This document shows, piece after piece, positions 40,801 to 48,335 of a stretch of 64,000 bases of DNA (the stretch's first letter is position 1; each line of letters opens with the position of its first letter). Source of the stretch: Pontiella desulfatans (GTDB lineage: Bacteria > Verrucomicrobiota > Kiritimatiellia > Kiritimatiellales > Pontiellaceae); contig NZ_CAAHFG010000002.1 of the NCBI RefSeq assembly GCF_900890425.1, positions 1,116,001 through 1,180,000 of the forward strand, read 5' to 3'. The position numbers and the translations under genes were made by a program. Below the pieces are notes generated by a model. That model made no database searches. It was not told the origin of the DNA and saw only the letters and a list, made by a program, of their open reading frames with translations.

Positions 40801-43236
40801 CGGATCGTGGTAGGCCCATGCGGCGGTGCCGCTGGCGGTGTTCGGGCCGCCGCCGTGGTTGACGGTGAAGCCGGTCGAGCCAATGGTTGCCTCGTAGGTT
40901 TCCGCGCCCGGGGAGCCGATCACGTTGCGCGCGGTGTCGACGGCGGCGAACTTTTCGGCGATGCGGTGGGCGAACTGCATCTGTTCGTAGCCGAGGAACA
41001 GGTCGTGGCTCAGCGCGGGCGGGTTGTCGCGCAGCTCGCCGCTTTGCGGCCCGATGCCGAGGTGGGCGTTGACGTCGATGCCGCCATCGAGCTTGACCAG
41101 GATGTTTTCCGCCGAGCCGTCGGCGCGGGCGATGAAGGTGAGGTTGGAGCCGCTGGTGATGCGGGGGATGGGGAGTTCGTATTGATAGTCGTCCGGGGTG
41201 TCGCCGGGGACGCCGTAGGGGTTGAAGTTGGGATCGCCCGAATAGCCGTCGGTGCGGACGTGCGGCATCGTGCCGGCCGGCTGCCCGTCCTGAAGGATTT
41301 CCAGCGGCCGGACTTCGCCGAACGGGCCGTCGTCCCAGGCGGCCGGCATTTCCGGGACGCGCCAGGAAAACGCGAAGAAACCGCCGGCGGGAACAACGGG
41401 GTTGTAGCCGCCGTCGTCCGTGATCTGGCCGTCGGACACGTTCACGTAGAACCCGCCGCCGTGCTTGGAATAGTTGTAGAGGCGCGCGCCTTCCGGGAAA
41501 CTGGTGCCCCAGCTCCTGGCCTGTCCGCCGGCGCCGTTGCGCGCCATCATGAAGGCCAGGACGACCGCGTTGCCCTCGTTTCCGGTTTCGCGCCAGTCGC
41601 GGCGCTCGTAGGCCACATAGCTGTCGTCGCTCCACTTGGGGTTCTGCTCGCCGCGGGCGAAGAGCTGGTTGATCTGGAGCAGGTTGAGCAGATGGTTGTC
41701 GTTGAATTGGCCGAGGAACGGGTTGTTGCCGTGCTGCGGGAAATATTTCCCCGACGAATCGGGATACTGGGTCTCGTTGTAGCCATCGGTGTAGACGATC
41801 GGCAGCCCGGCGCGGGTGAGGAGCAGGGCGTGGGCGGACGGGCGGTCGTAGGGGGAGATGTAGTTGTAGTCGTGGCTGCCGGAATACATCACGGCTTCGT
41901 TCACGCCGTAGGTGGCGTAGCCGGGCTGGTCATATCCCGAAAGGTTGCCGTAGCCGGCCACGGCGTAGGAGAGGCTGTTGTAGAGGTCGTTGTCGGCAAT
42001 GCGCATGCCGGAATCGACATAGCCGTCCTTCGCGGGCGGTGCGCCGAGGTGCTCGCCGAACAGCATCGCGTCGTCGCGCCCCTGGCCGGTGTTGTAGACG
42101 GAGTCGCGGTGGTTGCTCCAGTCGGAATAGCCGTGGGTAATGTTGAACTGTTCCTGGATCTGGCCGTTGTAGCCCCAGTTCGAGGCATCCTTCGGCGCGT
42201 CCATCTTGCCGAAGAAATAGTTGGGCACGTGCTTGACCGCATCGAGCCGGAAACCATCCACGTGGCCTTGGTCGATGAACCAGCGGATGGCGCGGAACAT
42301 CATGGTGTTGACATCCTCGGGAACCGGGTTGCCCATGTTGTATAGGCCGTCGCCCAGTCCGTGCGCGGCGTCCTGCCACCCCGGGCGGCTGGGGTCGAGC
42401 CCGGTGTCGGTGAACGGTTCGCTCGCTTCGCCGGCATCGTGCTGCCCGTTGCCGTTGGCATCGTTCCAATCGAAGCGGCCGTTGCCGGCGCCGGTGTTCG
42501 AGGGGCCGTGGCCGATGTCCTCGAACGGCTCGTTGTTGGCGAAGGTATAGACCGGATCGCCGTCGCCGTTGGTGCCGATCTGGAGATCGGTGTCGAGGTA
42601 GTATTCCGGATGGTCGGGGTGGCGGACGCCCCAATATTTCGGGAACTGCGCGCCTTCGTAGGCGCCGAAGCTGGTGTTGGGGGTTTCGTGGGCAATATCC
42701 AGGCCGAACGGGTTCCGGTTGAGCACCTGCCATTCGTCGTTGAAGTCCGGCCAGTTGGGCATCTTGCGGTAGAAGCCGTCCTGCGTGGTCATGAGGTGGA
42801 AATCTTCCGGAACGAAGCCGGGCTGGATGTGGATGGAGGTGTTTTCGTCGTAGCCCGGAATGGAGCCGCCGTTGTGGGCCATGATGTTGTCGAAGTAGAC
42901 GCGGATGCCGAAGCGGTGGGCCGTTTCGATGAGTTTAAGCAGGTCCGCTTCCGTGCCGTAGCGCGTCGCGACGCCGCCCATCTGGTCCTTCGAGCCGAGG
43001 TCGAAACGGTCGAAGGTGTCGAACCCGACCGAAAACTGGCTGCCGGCCTTGAACGGCGGCGGAAGCCAAAGCGCCGACCAGCCCGCTTCGGCCAGCTCCG
43101 GCATCCGTCCGGTGATTTCGCTCCAGCTTGTCCCGAAGTATTGCAGGATCACCTCTTCGGCCCGTACCGCCGGCGGCAGGTGCAGCGCCAGCAGCAGCAC
43201 GGTCAGCCAAAATGGGTTGCAACTTCGTTTTTTCAT
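34861..43236 (-). CDS. Giant secreted glycoside hydrolase with GH13 and GH57-like domains
   Basis: Product of 2791 residues. The start at 43236 gives signal peptide MKKRSCNPFWLTVLLLALHL ending near VRA, after GGCGGAAAG. A GH13 alpha-amylase-like domain occupies roughly residues 25-620: DNIMAHNG (region I), GFRLDAVKH near 329 with the nucleophile Asp, MLFGEHLG near 392 with the acid/base Glu, and SHDYNYISP. Beta-sandwich domains follow. Residues about 1370-1665 are Asp-rich thrombospondin-3-like repeats (DTDGDGFPNF, DSDGDGLPDG). A further beta domain covers about 1700-1930. A GH57-like domain follows: HGNRHIQPG near 1970 and FWTPERVLDD near 2090 with the presumed nucleophile Glu. The tail has another Asp-rich repeat and ends FYQIKIEYP. 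Probably an alpha-glucan-degrading enzyme. Divergent from the kinase gene. Confidence 0.85.
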   Translation of the reverse strand: MKKRSCNPFWLTVLLLALHLPPAVRAEEVILQYFGTSWSEITGRMPELAEAGWSALWLPPPFKAGSQFSVGFDTFDRFDLGSKDQMGGVATRYGTEADLLKLIETAHRFGIRVYFDNIMAHNGGSIPGYDENTSIHIQPGFVPEDFHLMTTQDGFYRKMPNWPDFNDEWQVLNRNPFGLDIAHETPNTSFGAYEGAQFPKYWGVRHPDHPEYYLDTDLQIGTNGDGDPVYTFANNEPFEDIGHGPSNTGAGNGRFDWNDANGNGQHDAGEASEPFTDTGLDPSRPGWQDAAHGLGDGLYNMGNPVPEDVNTMMFRAIRWFIDQGHVDGFRLDAVKHVPNYFFGKMDAPKDASNWGYNGQIQEQFNITHGYSDWSNHRDSVYNTGQGRDDAMLFGEHLGAPPAKDGYVDSGMRIADNDLYNSLSYAVAGYGNLSGYDQPGYATYGVNEAVMYSGSHDYNYISPYDRPSAHALLLTRAGLPIVYTDGYNETQYPDSSGKYFPQHGNNPFLGQFNDNHLLNLLQINQLFARGEQNPKWSDDSYVAYERRDWRETGNEGNAVVLAFMMARNGAGGQARSWGTSFPEGARLYNYSKHGGGFYVNVSDGQITDDGGYNPVVPAGGFFAFSWRVPEMPAAWDDGPFGEVRPLEILQDGQPAGTMPHVRTDGYSGDPNFNPYGVPGDTPDDYQYELPIPRITSGSNLTFIARADGSAENILVKLDGGIDVNAHLGIGPQSGELRDNPPALSHDLFLGYEQMQFAHRIAEKFAAVDTARNVIGSPGAETYEATIGSTGFTVNHGGGPNTASGTAAWAYHDPQASNGSASLQFSPAPENAANSNITVWVKVGYTGQVQRAWLYYTADGGSYPEGSGGAGKGTTQVAGLSFAHTGAPDPGGTPEWWKGTLPAQAPGTVVRYKIGVARPDASSIFPYGANDIELKKPMETMFTITNFNAETATFRPHNNFGTQQAGLAEGYHVLRTKACLNRGGAAPLFNLNVQTFYYDTQRPEGEIVYPANDGDTLHGSSYGFVVRSDDSVVEVFYRILDSDAGNDDSATGAEQGNGAWAPALAVEPGPGVGSGHPLEWRFDYVNIPASGSATIEVRLKEASSSTNHALADAVGHFTTLARTVNTSGPDVRFFTAYPQGDGERIGPGYVAKIHFSKSLADGLTTGELLDALTLCVDSNLQPRLSYQINYDVTADYHALAFTMENYFNDLPNYPHTLAAQYDRDGYPALSAKRTFLSWPVVEPYVNIVAPPIADAQGDPFHIVLPDVAAPVATQRQYAVYLETETNALHVGVSFAQGTGSMAGDPGNPVATNGYLGWHFTWNFPLTNDAAQIEGTFRLLASVDTDGNTNTVEASALREARVILRETAAANAADPDDDDDGISDFDEQTPKPLPSTPVTEWINSDVHAWTIYGLTEPSSPDSDGDGLPDGLEAGWRLPADTNATHATTDTDGDGFPNFISDLDPPFYNTYDNYNLVPGVSAYSEGTKTDLKAGTTTDPNNPDTDFDGLPDGLEDANRNGWVDGDGESIPPDWTPWLARNWPDGSLDGSDTWLETDPNNADTDQDGLSDGHGEDVNANGTIDGDTDGDRAYDAGEAWAETDPLNPDTDDDGLPDGWEASYGLNPLDDGTDNLGTAAASDGDAQNGPAGDLDGDGSSNLAELINGTNPRVSDSGGPPPTPSIVIGPQAEVVVGAVANAREFTDWKDEDLIALDPYDELESASGGDVYYRPWASDGLESSRDLLAVYAQDGGAVGNGGDGNLYFRIDLFDLAAFAEDSGLDFYVVIDTGNTAVGERKLVDNVDVLTDMRWEAVVAVYDADHGTVYVNAPGSDDTDTLADSIVYGPADVDVRTQAHAAGFKEAYFDSALDSVECSIHRQALLDAGWNGSFAQLNFQVFTTRDGTDGGAGELDGPDIQDSIRTDWIAEDYAGINTGDVDSERYNARVALESLTEWVGINADNNRGQQIKVIPLIHGNRHIQPGSVIQEMINDGEGGGFYRPLDTHEAFAAPLSLHVTPTLASAIEWARAGDTAPPWRDGPALNARIKELVAADVVDLMASTFSDHLLPYFTPDFNADNVDLATEFLETLYGTVSERVFWTPERVLDDDVLAKIQALGFDHTFIDQSQHLYRWFGIDEVTGDHAHRINMVNGIHCIPISNRQHDFRFQTHDSGPALELREVLNRRARSGTWNGQHPQVMTLQMDWSEFGDASKADGYDTVMAWMANKGWINIVSADQIASGEIDVSTPPDGTGDVWNTVDRGTGLPLEKTGHDWIQHAAQGNYDNWYVGSAFNQGLEHHLFETLPGVPVPDEYGMLYSGGIVSSSWAQVSALATPDGALGQLARATLHASVFETAFHAQTHAPVDLTKFSTGEFVYPDTTYDEMEGFARFAQSQTRMAAIYGRVAQWAAAPPPNAVAAAEDIDLDGLAEYLLYNAGVFAVLESTGGRMTAAWARNPDSGDIFQMVGNLASYSGSETEHEGNVNLDGAGGIVAYRTSCLKDWFADDGAGGTSGYVNETYGATNAPSGTGWRFATADGKIVKTITLGGSDVAFDVAYAIGGGLNTLYVRNGLSPNLLDLLKRGQRNLGGLQVNGDALSLANAGSGHPVAAALTLGANAAYNPGATDDGNGNFHTVNMRNQAQTHQVELYGSGNFAFSLGLGLGGVDSDGDGVPDDFELQYGFLDPDSGSDAANDEDHDGIDNGGEYIAGTAPDNGAEFPAIGSIQPDPSGLELQFPTKPGRKYTVWYKNNALATAPWNVATPTPLDGDGDVRTWIDDGSQTAPPPGDPSLSNRFYQIKIEYP

Positions 43237-43430
43237 TCTTTCCGCCCGGGTTGTGGGGTGGCGCGAACCACGCCGCTCATCCAGGTTTCCCATAATACGC
43301 CTAACCCCTCGGATGCCAAGCTAGCCAAGGGGTTAGTTTTGGCCGGCGAGGCAAGCAGGGGATTGCGTTGGGGATCGAAATAGGCAATCATGCATTTCTT
43401 CGTGAATATGCACCAAAGGGGATCTTGGCA

Positions 43431-46400
43431 GTGAATGGCGATCGTTTAACAAACAATTTGGGGAGACTGTCGGCGGCGGTAATGCTGGCGGCGTGCGTGT
43501 GTTGCGTCTGGCCATGCCGGGGTGCGATCGGAACCGTGGAAAGCCTGGCGGAACTGGCGGCCGCGGCCGCCGCGGCCGGGCCCCGCAACGTCGCCGTGGA
43601 CCTCGAGGCAACGGTGCTGTGGTCGAGCGCCGCCGGGGGGCGGCTGATCCTCCACGATGCCGGTGCAACCCTGCTGCTGGAACTCGACCTCCCCTGCCCG
43701 ATGCCGGCGCAGGGCGACCGGTTCCGCCTGGAGGGCGAATGCGCCGCGACGCGGGCGCGCGATGCCATCATGCTCGCGCCTGTTCCCGTGGTGGAAAACA
43801 ACGGGCTCCATGCCCTGGATGAGCAGTCGGGGGAAATCCATCTGGAAGCCGGGCGGCATCCGGTTCAGGTGTTCTGGTTCAACCGGACGGACGAACTGGG
43901 GCTGGAAGTGGAATACGAAGGACCGGGGATGGCCCGGCTGCCCATTCCCGACGCGGTTCTCTTTCGCGACGAGCCCGGCACGACGAACCAGGTTAACGGG
44001 CTGGAATACCGCTGCTACGAGGGCCACTGGTGGCGTCTGCTGCCCAACTTCGATTTCATGTCGGCCGTCCACACCGGGGTGGTGCATAATTTCGATGCGG
44101 AGGTCCGGACCCGCGATAGCCATGTGGGGGTGCGCTTCGGCGGCCATATCCAGATTCCGCAGGCCGGCGACTACACCTTTCATGTCAAGTCCGACGACGG
44201 TAGCCGCCTGTTTATCGGGCCGCCCTCGCTGAAGGTGACCACGCTGGCCGGCGGGGTGCTGCCCGCTCCGCAGCCTGCAGCGATGCAGGGGGCTGCCCCG
44301 TCCGATCCGGAATTCCAATGGGCGGAAATCGAGGGGAGCGTGGTTGCGGTTCATCGAACGCCCGATGCATACGAGATGGAGTTGATGACGAAGGCCGGGC
44401 TGGTGCGCGTCAGGATGGCCGAGGGCCATGCGGTGCCCGACGGGCTCGGGCCGCATGCCCGCATCCGCACCGTCGGGGTGGCCCGGCGGATCCGCAACCT
44501 GGCCGGGAACTGGGTGTGGGGCGAGTTTTACCTGCAACGCTTGGAAAACATCGGTCTGCCGCAATCCCGCCCCCAGGCAGGGGACGGGGACGAGAATCTG
44601 CCCGTGTTGACCACCATCGGACAGGTCTACCAACTCAGCATCGAAGAGTCGTCCCGCATGTATCCCGTCAAGGTCCGGGGCGTGGTGACCAGCCCGATGG
44701 AAAACAATGGCGCCGTGCTTCAGGATTCTTCGCGCGGCATCTATGTGGCGCTGAACGGCCCCATCCACTTGCAGGTTGGCGACTATTGCGAAATCGAAGG
44801 GACCACGGGGCCGTACCGCTTTTCCCCATACATCGAAGCCTCCCGGGTGGAGGTGCTCGGCGCCGGAAGCCTGCCGGAGCCGGTCGAGCCTTCGTGGGAT
44901 CAACTGATCAACGGCAGCCTGCACTGCAACTATGTGGAGCTGGAGGGGGTCGTTGCCTCCGTGGGCGGCGACACGGTGGCCTTGCTGACCCGCGGCGGAC
45001 GGATCAACGTCCGGCTCAATCCATCCGGGACGGCGATGCCGCCCGATGCGCTCGGTGCCACGGTGCGGCTGCGCGGCTGCCTGCGCGCCGATTGGGATGC
45101 GATTACGCGGCGAGTCCTGGTTGGCAGCATCTTTCTCGACCAGCATTGGGTCAGCGTGGTCGAGCCGGCCCCGGCCGATCCGTTCGCCGTTAGCTACAAG
45201 AAAGTGGGCGACCTGCTCCAGTTCGATCCCCTGGCCGGCGCCTTGCACCGGATCCGGGTTTGGGGAACGCTCATCCATAAGGGCGAGGAGGTCTGCTGCC
45301 TGCTGGACGGGGGCTACGGCCTCCGGTTTCTGCCGATCGACGGGCTGGATGCCGAGGTGGGCGACATGGTGGATGTTTCGGGGTTCCTGGAATTGGGCGG
45401 AACGGCCCCGGTGCTGCGGGAGGCCATTACCCGCAGAACGGAACACGGGGGGCTGCCGGCGCCTGCCCGGTTGCCCGCCGACCACCTCGTCCGGGACCAA
45501 CACGATGCAACCTTCGTGAAGGTTGAAGGCGTGTTGCTCGGCATCAGCGCCCAGCCCGGAAGGCATGTGCTGGAGCTGCAGAATGGATTGCGGCGGTTCG
45601 AGGCCGGGTTGGACGGCGATTATGATTTGGGCGACCTGGCGACCGGCAGTCTGCTGGAGCTGACCGGCGCCTACATCGGGCTTGGTGGCGACCGGGTGCT
45701 GGGACGGCCGATCGATTCGTTCAAGCTGCTGCTCAACAGCGCGGCCGACATCGTTGTCCTTTCACGTCCGCCCTGGTGGACGCTTGAACGCCTGTTGAGC
45801 GTGGTGGGCCTGCTGGCCGCCGTATTGGTTGCCGCCGCGGTTTGGATCACGTCGCTCCGCAGGACGGTTGAACAGCGAACCGCGGAGCTGGGCAACCAGA
45901 TCCGCGAGCGGCAGCGGGCCGAGCATGACCGCGAAATCGAGCAGGAGCGCGCCCGGGTTGCCCACGACCTGCATGATGATCTCGGCGCCCGCCTGACCGA
46001 GGTGAACATGCTGGCCTCGCTAGTCGGCAGCCCGTACAACACGCCCGAGGAGCGGAGGAAATACGCCGACCAGATGAAGTCGATCGCGTTGCATATGGTG
46101 ACCTCGCTCGACGAAATCGTGTGGGCGGTGAATCCGCGCAACGACAAGGTGTCGTCCCTGGCCGGCTATTTCGGGGCCTACGCCCAGCGGGTGCTGGAGC
46201 TGGCATCGATCAAATGTGGATTGGATATTGACGAAAAGCTTCCGTCCCTTTCGCTGGATCCTGTGTTCAGGCGGGAGGTTTTCCTGGCCTTCAAGGAGGC
46301 GCTGGCGAACATCATCCAGCATTCACGTGCCAGCAAAGTCTGGTTGCGCATTGGGATTCAAGGGACCGACCTGGTGGTTGTCGTGTCCGACGACGGCTCG

Positions 46401-46556
46401 GGTTTCATGCCCGGCGAACGCAAGGACGGGGCCGATGGGCTGGCCAACATGACGGAGCGCCTCGCGGCACTCCATGGCGAATGCGCCATCGAAAGCGATC
46501 CGGAAAAGGGAACCACCGTTCGCCTTCAGGCACCGATACCGGGAGGGCTGGAATGA
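43431..46556 (+). CDS. Sensor histidine kinase with PA14-type periplasmic region
   Basis: Product of 1041 residues. Start GTG at 43431 follows AAGGGG and gives a signal-like N-terminus; a TTG start at 43368 is possible. A large extracytoplasmic part includes a PA14-like segment at about residues 137-265 (YRCYEGHWWRLLPNFDF, then GGHIQIPQAGDYTFHVKSDD and GSRLFIG) and several OB-fold-like repeats of about 100-130 residues. A transmembrane helix lies at about 788-809, then a coiled coil. The kinase core is of NarX/HisKA_3 type: the phospho-acceptor His is in RVAHDLHDDLGARLTEV near 843, and the ATPase domain has N-box EALANIIQHS and DDGSGFMPGERKDGADGLANM. The stop overlaps the response regulator (ATGA). 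PA14 domains bind glycans in several families, which suits the neighbouring glycoside hydrolase. Confidence 0.88.
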   Translation: MNGDRLTNNLGRLSAAVMLAACVCCVWPCRGAIGTVESLAELAAAAAAAGPRNVAVDLEATVLWSSAAGGRLILHDAGATLLLELDLPCPMPAQGDRFRLEGECAATRARDAIMLAPVPVVENNGLHALDEQSGEIHLEAGRHPVQVFWFNRTDELGLEVEYEGPGMARLPIPDAVLFRDEPGTTNQVNGLEYRCYEGHWWRLLPNFDFMSAVHTGVVHNFDAEVRTRDSHVGVRFGGHIQIPQAGDYTFHVKSDDGSRLFIGPPSLKVTTLAGGVLPAPQPAAMQGAAPSDPEFQWAEIEGSVVAVHRTPDAYEMELMTKAGLVRVRMAEGHAVPDGLGPHARIRTVGVARRIRNLAGNWVWGEFYLQRLENIGLPQSRPQAGDGDENLPVLTTIGQVYQLSIEESSRMYPVKVRGVVTSPMENNGAVLQDSSRGIYVALNGPIHLQVGDYCEIEGTTGPYRFSPYIEASRVEVLGAGSLPEPVEPSWDQLINGSLHCNYVELEGVVASVGGDTVALLTRGGRINVRLNPSGTAMPPDALGATVRLRGCLRADWDAITRRVLVGSIFLDQHWVSVVEPAPADPFAVSYKKVGDLLQFDPLAGALHRIRVWGTLIHKGEEVCCLLDGGYGLRFLPIDGLDAEVGDMVDVSGFLELGGTAPVLREAITRRTEHGGLPAPARLPADHLVRDQHDATFVKVEGVLLGISAQPGRHVLELQNGLRRFEAGLDGDYDLGDLATGSLLELTGAYIGLGGDRVLGRPIDSFKLLLNSAADIVVLSRPPWWTLERLLSVVGLLAAVLVAAAVWITSLRRTVEQRTAELGNQIRERQRAEHDREIEQERARVAHDLHDDLGARLTEVNMLASLVGSPYNTPEERRKYADQMKSIALHMVTSLDEIVWAVNPRNDKVSSLAGYFGAYAQRVLELASIKCGLDIDEKLPSLSLDPVFRREVFLAFKEALANIIQHSRASKVWLRIGIQGTDLVVVVSDDGSGFMPGERKDGADGLANMTERLAALHGECAIESDPEKGTTVRLQAPIPGGLE

Positions 46557-47188
46557 TCAAGGTTGGGATCGTCGAAGATAACCGAACGCTGCGCGAAGGG
46601 TTCGAAACCCTCATCAACCGCTCGGGCGATATGGAATGCGTTTGCACCTGCAGTACCGTGGGGGAAGCCTTGAAGCAGATCCCCAAGGCCAGGCCCGATG
46701 TGGTGATGATGGATATCCAGTTGCCCGATGGCACCGGGATCGAATGCACCGCCAGCATCAAGGAGCAGCTCCCGGATGTGCAGGTGGTGGTGGTGACGGT
46801 CTATGAGGATTCCGACCGGATTTTCCGGGCCCTGCAGGCCGGTGCATGTGGCTATCTGCTCAAACGGGCCAACCCGGAGCGCATCGTCGAGGCCGTGCGG
46901 GAGGCCCATGACGGCGATGTGCCCATGACGCCCGAAATTGCCCGGAAGGTGATCGGGCAGTTCCAGGCGCAGGCCCAGACCTCGTCGGACGTCGAGAAGC
47001 TGACATCGCGCGAGAACGAAGTGTTGCGGCACGTGATGCACGGCATGACGAACAAGGAGATTGCCGAACACATGTGCGTTACGGTGGCCACCATCAAGTT
47101 CCACCTCCAGCACATCTATGAAAAGCTGCATGTCCACTCCCGCACCGAGGCCGCGCTCAAGGTCCAGCAAGCATCCGATGCCGGCTAG
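46553..47188 (+). CDS. NarL/LuxR-type response regulator
   Basis: Product of 211 residues. Receiver domain: acidic pocket VEDN, phosphorylation Asp in VVMMDIQLPDG (about residue 54), then VVVVTVYEDSD and YLLKRAN with the conserved Lys. LuxR-type helix-turn-helix at the C-terminus: LTSRENEVLRHVMHGMTNKEIAEHMCVTVATIKFHLQHIYEKL. The start at 46553 overlaps the kinase stop (ATGA), so the pair is a two-component system. It may control the divergent 2791-residue glycoside hydrolase gene, which is inference. The earlier in-frame starts lie within the kinase gene. Confidence 0.94.
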   Translation: MIKVGIVEDNRTLREGFETLINRSGDMECVCTCSTVGEALKQIPKARPDVVMMDIQLPDGTGIECTASIKEQLPDVQVVVVTVYEDSDRIFRALQAGACGYLLKRANPERIVEAVREAHDGDVPMTPEIARKVIGQFQAQAQTSSDVEKLTSRENEVLRHVMHGMTNKEIAEHMCVTVATIKFHLQHIYEKLHVHSRTEAALKVQQASDAG

Positions 47189-47189
47189 C

Positions 47190-47201
47190 GGGGGGGGGGG
47201 G
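47190..47201. repeat. Run of 12 G in the spacer before the GNAT gene
   Basis: Twelve consecutive G residues beginning two bases after the response-regulator stop and ending 5 bases before the GNAT start codon at 47207. Such tracts change length by slippage, and this one is in the leader, overlapping the Shine-Dalgarno position. Confidence 0.9.
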
Positions 47202-47206
47202 AGCGC

Positions 47207-47644
47207 ATGATGATGGAGTTTCGGGAAATTTCTTTCGGGTCGGATGAATACTTGCTTGAACTTGCCCTGCGCGAAGGCGTGCTGCGCAAGCCCCTTGGCC
47301 TCTCGCTTTCGAACGAAGACCGTGGCAATGAGAGGGGCCAATTGCACTTTGGATTGTTCGCGCCCAATGGCGATTTGCTGGCCTGTGTCGTTGCGGTTCC
47401 GTGTTGTTCGGATGGAGCCAAAATCCGTCAGATGGCTGTTTCCACCTCCCATCAGAGGAGCGGGCTTGGGCGAAAACTCATGGCTGGGCTGGAAGAAAAC
47501 CTTAGGGGGCGCGGCTTTCGCCGGCTGGTATTGAATGCCCGAGCATCGGCGGTCGGGTTTTATGAAAAACTGGGATACGCCGGGATGGGCGAAACGTTTT
47601 TGGAGGTGGGCCTTCCCCACCTGAAAATGGGGAAAACCATCTAG
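47207..47644 (+). CDS. GNAT family N-acetyltransferase
   Basis: Product of 145 residues. GNAT enzymes move an acetyl group from acetyl-CoA to an amine. The acetyl-CoA site is seen in QMAVSTSHQRSGLGRKLMAGLEENLRGRG (about residues 75-103), preceded by strand LLACVVAV, and ends ASAVGFYEKLGYAGMGETF, the usual C-terminal part. Length is that of small single-domain members. ATG at 47207, with another ATG three bases later. The poly-G tract is directly upstream. The substrate is unknown. Confidence 0.86.
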   Translation: MMMEFREISFGSDEYLLELALREGVLRKPLGLSLSNEDRGNERGQLHFGLFAPNGDLLACVVAVPCCSDGAKIRQMAVSTSHQRSGLGRKLMAGLEENLRGRGFRRLVLNARASAVGFYEKLGYAGMGETFLEVGLPHLKMGKTI

Positions 47645-47688
47645 CCACCGCATGGAGCCATCCATTTCGGTTGCACTAGTTTCAAGGG

Positions 47689-48240
47689 TTATTCCTCGTA
47701 GGAAATTTCGATGCATTTGGATTCGGTGATGATCATGTCCATCTGCAGATCCTGCTCATCGAAGGGGATCGCGGGCATGCACTGGAAGTCGAAGCAGATG
47801 CCGACCCGCAAGGCGTTGTAGAGGGGCAGTAGCTCGGCATAGCACTCCTCCTCGCGCCCGATGCGTTCGCCGGAGTGGCCAAAGGCAATGCCCGGCACCA
47901 GGATCAGATCGATTTCATCCTCTTCGGCAAAGACGGGGTCGATGGGTTCAACGCCGCCAAAGCGGTTGCGCTTGAAGTTTTCGCCCATGCGGGCCAGCCG
48001 GTAGACGCCGCGTTTTTCATCGAATGCCGGAATGTAGAAGGTGCGTTCGGGATCGGTCATGATCCGGGCGATGTCGACGTCGTCCGGCAATGGGGCATAG
48101 GCACCGATCGTCTTGGCGTTTAGGTAGGCTTTTTGTCTCTTCAATCGTTTAACGGCCACAAAACCGTTGGCTTCGAGAATCGGCATTCCCATGCCTGTTT
48201 TCTGCGAAGCAATGAAACTGCGCATTTCGTCTTTAGTCAT
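47689..48240 (-). CDS. 5-formyltetrahydrofolate cyclo-ligase-like protein, degenerate motif
   Basis: Product of 183 residues. The fold and order match 5-formyl-THF cyclo-ligase: N-terminal helix (SFIASQKTGMGMPILEANGF), IGAYAPLPDDVD, FYIPAFDEKRGVYRLARM, and DLILVPGIAFGHSGERIGREEECYAELLPLYNA. The normal enzyme has GYGxGYYDR in that last stretch; here it reads GREEECYAELL, so the glycine-rich ATP-binding loop is altered. It may bind folate less well or have another function. The ATG at 48240 follows AGGGAG. Divergent from the esterase gene. Confidence 0.75.
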   Translation of the reverse strand: MTKDEMRSFIASQKTGMGMPILEANGFVAVKRLKRQKAYLNAKTIGAYAPLPDDVDIARIMTDPERTFYIPAFDEKRGVYRLARMGENFKRNRFGGVEPIDPVFAEEDEIDLILVPGIAFGHSGERIGREEECYAELLPLYNALRVGICFDFQCMPAIPFDEQDLQMDMIITESKCIEISYEE

Positions 48241-48335
48241 TTTTTTTCTCCCTGAACAAGCCCTGATCTTTTCACATCGGGTTTGTGGGTGCAATATTCC
48301 CGTGGTGTCGGCGTTTGGCTTATTTGGAGATGCTT

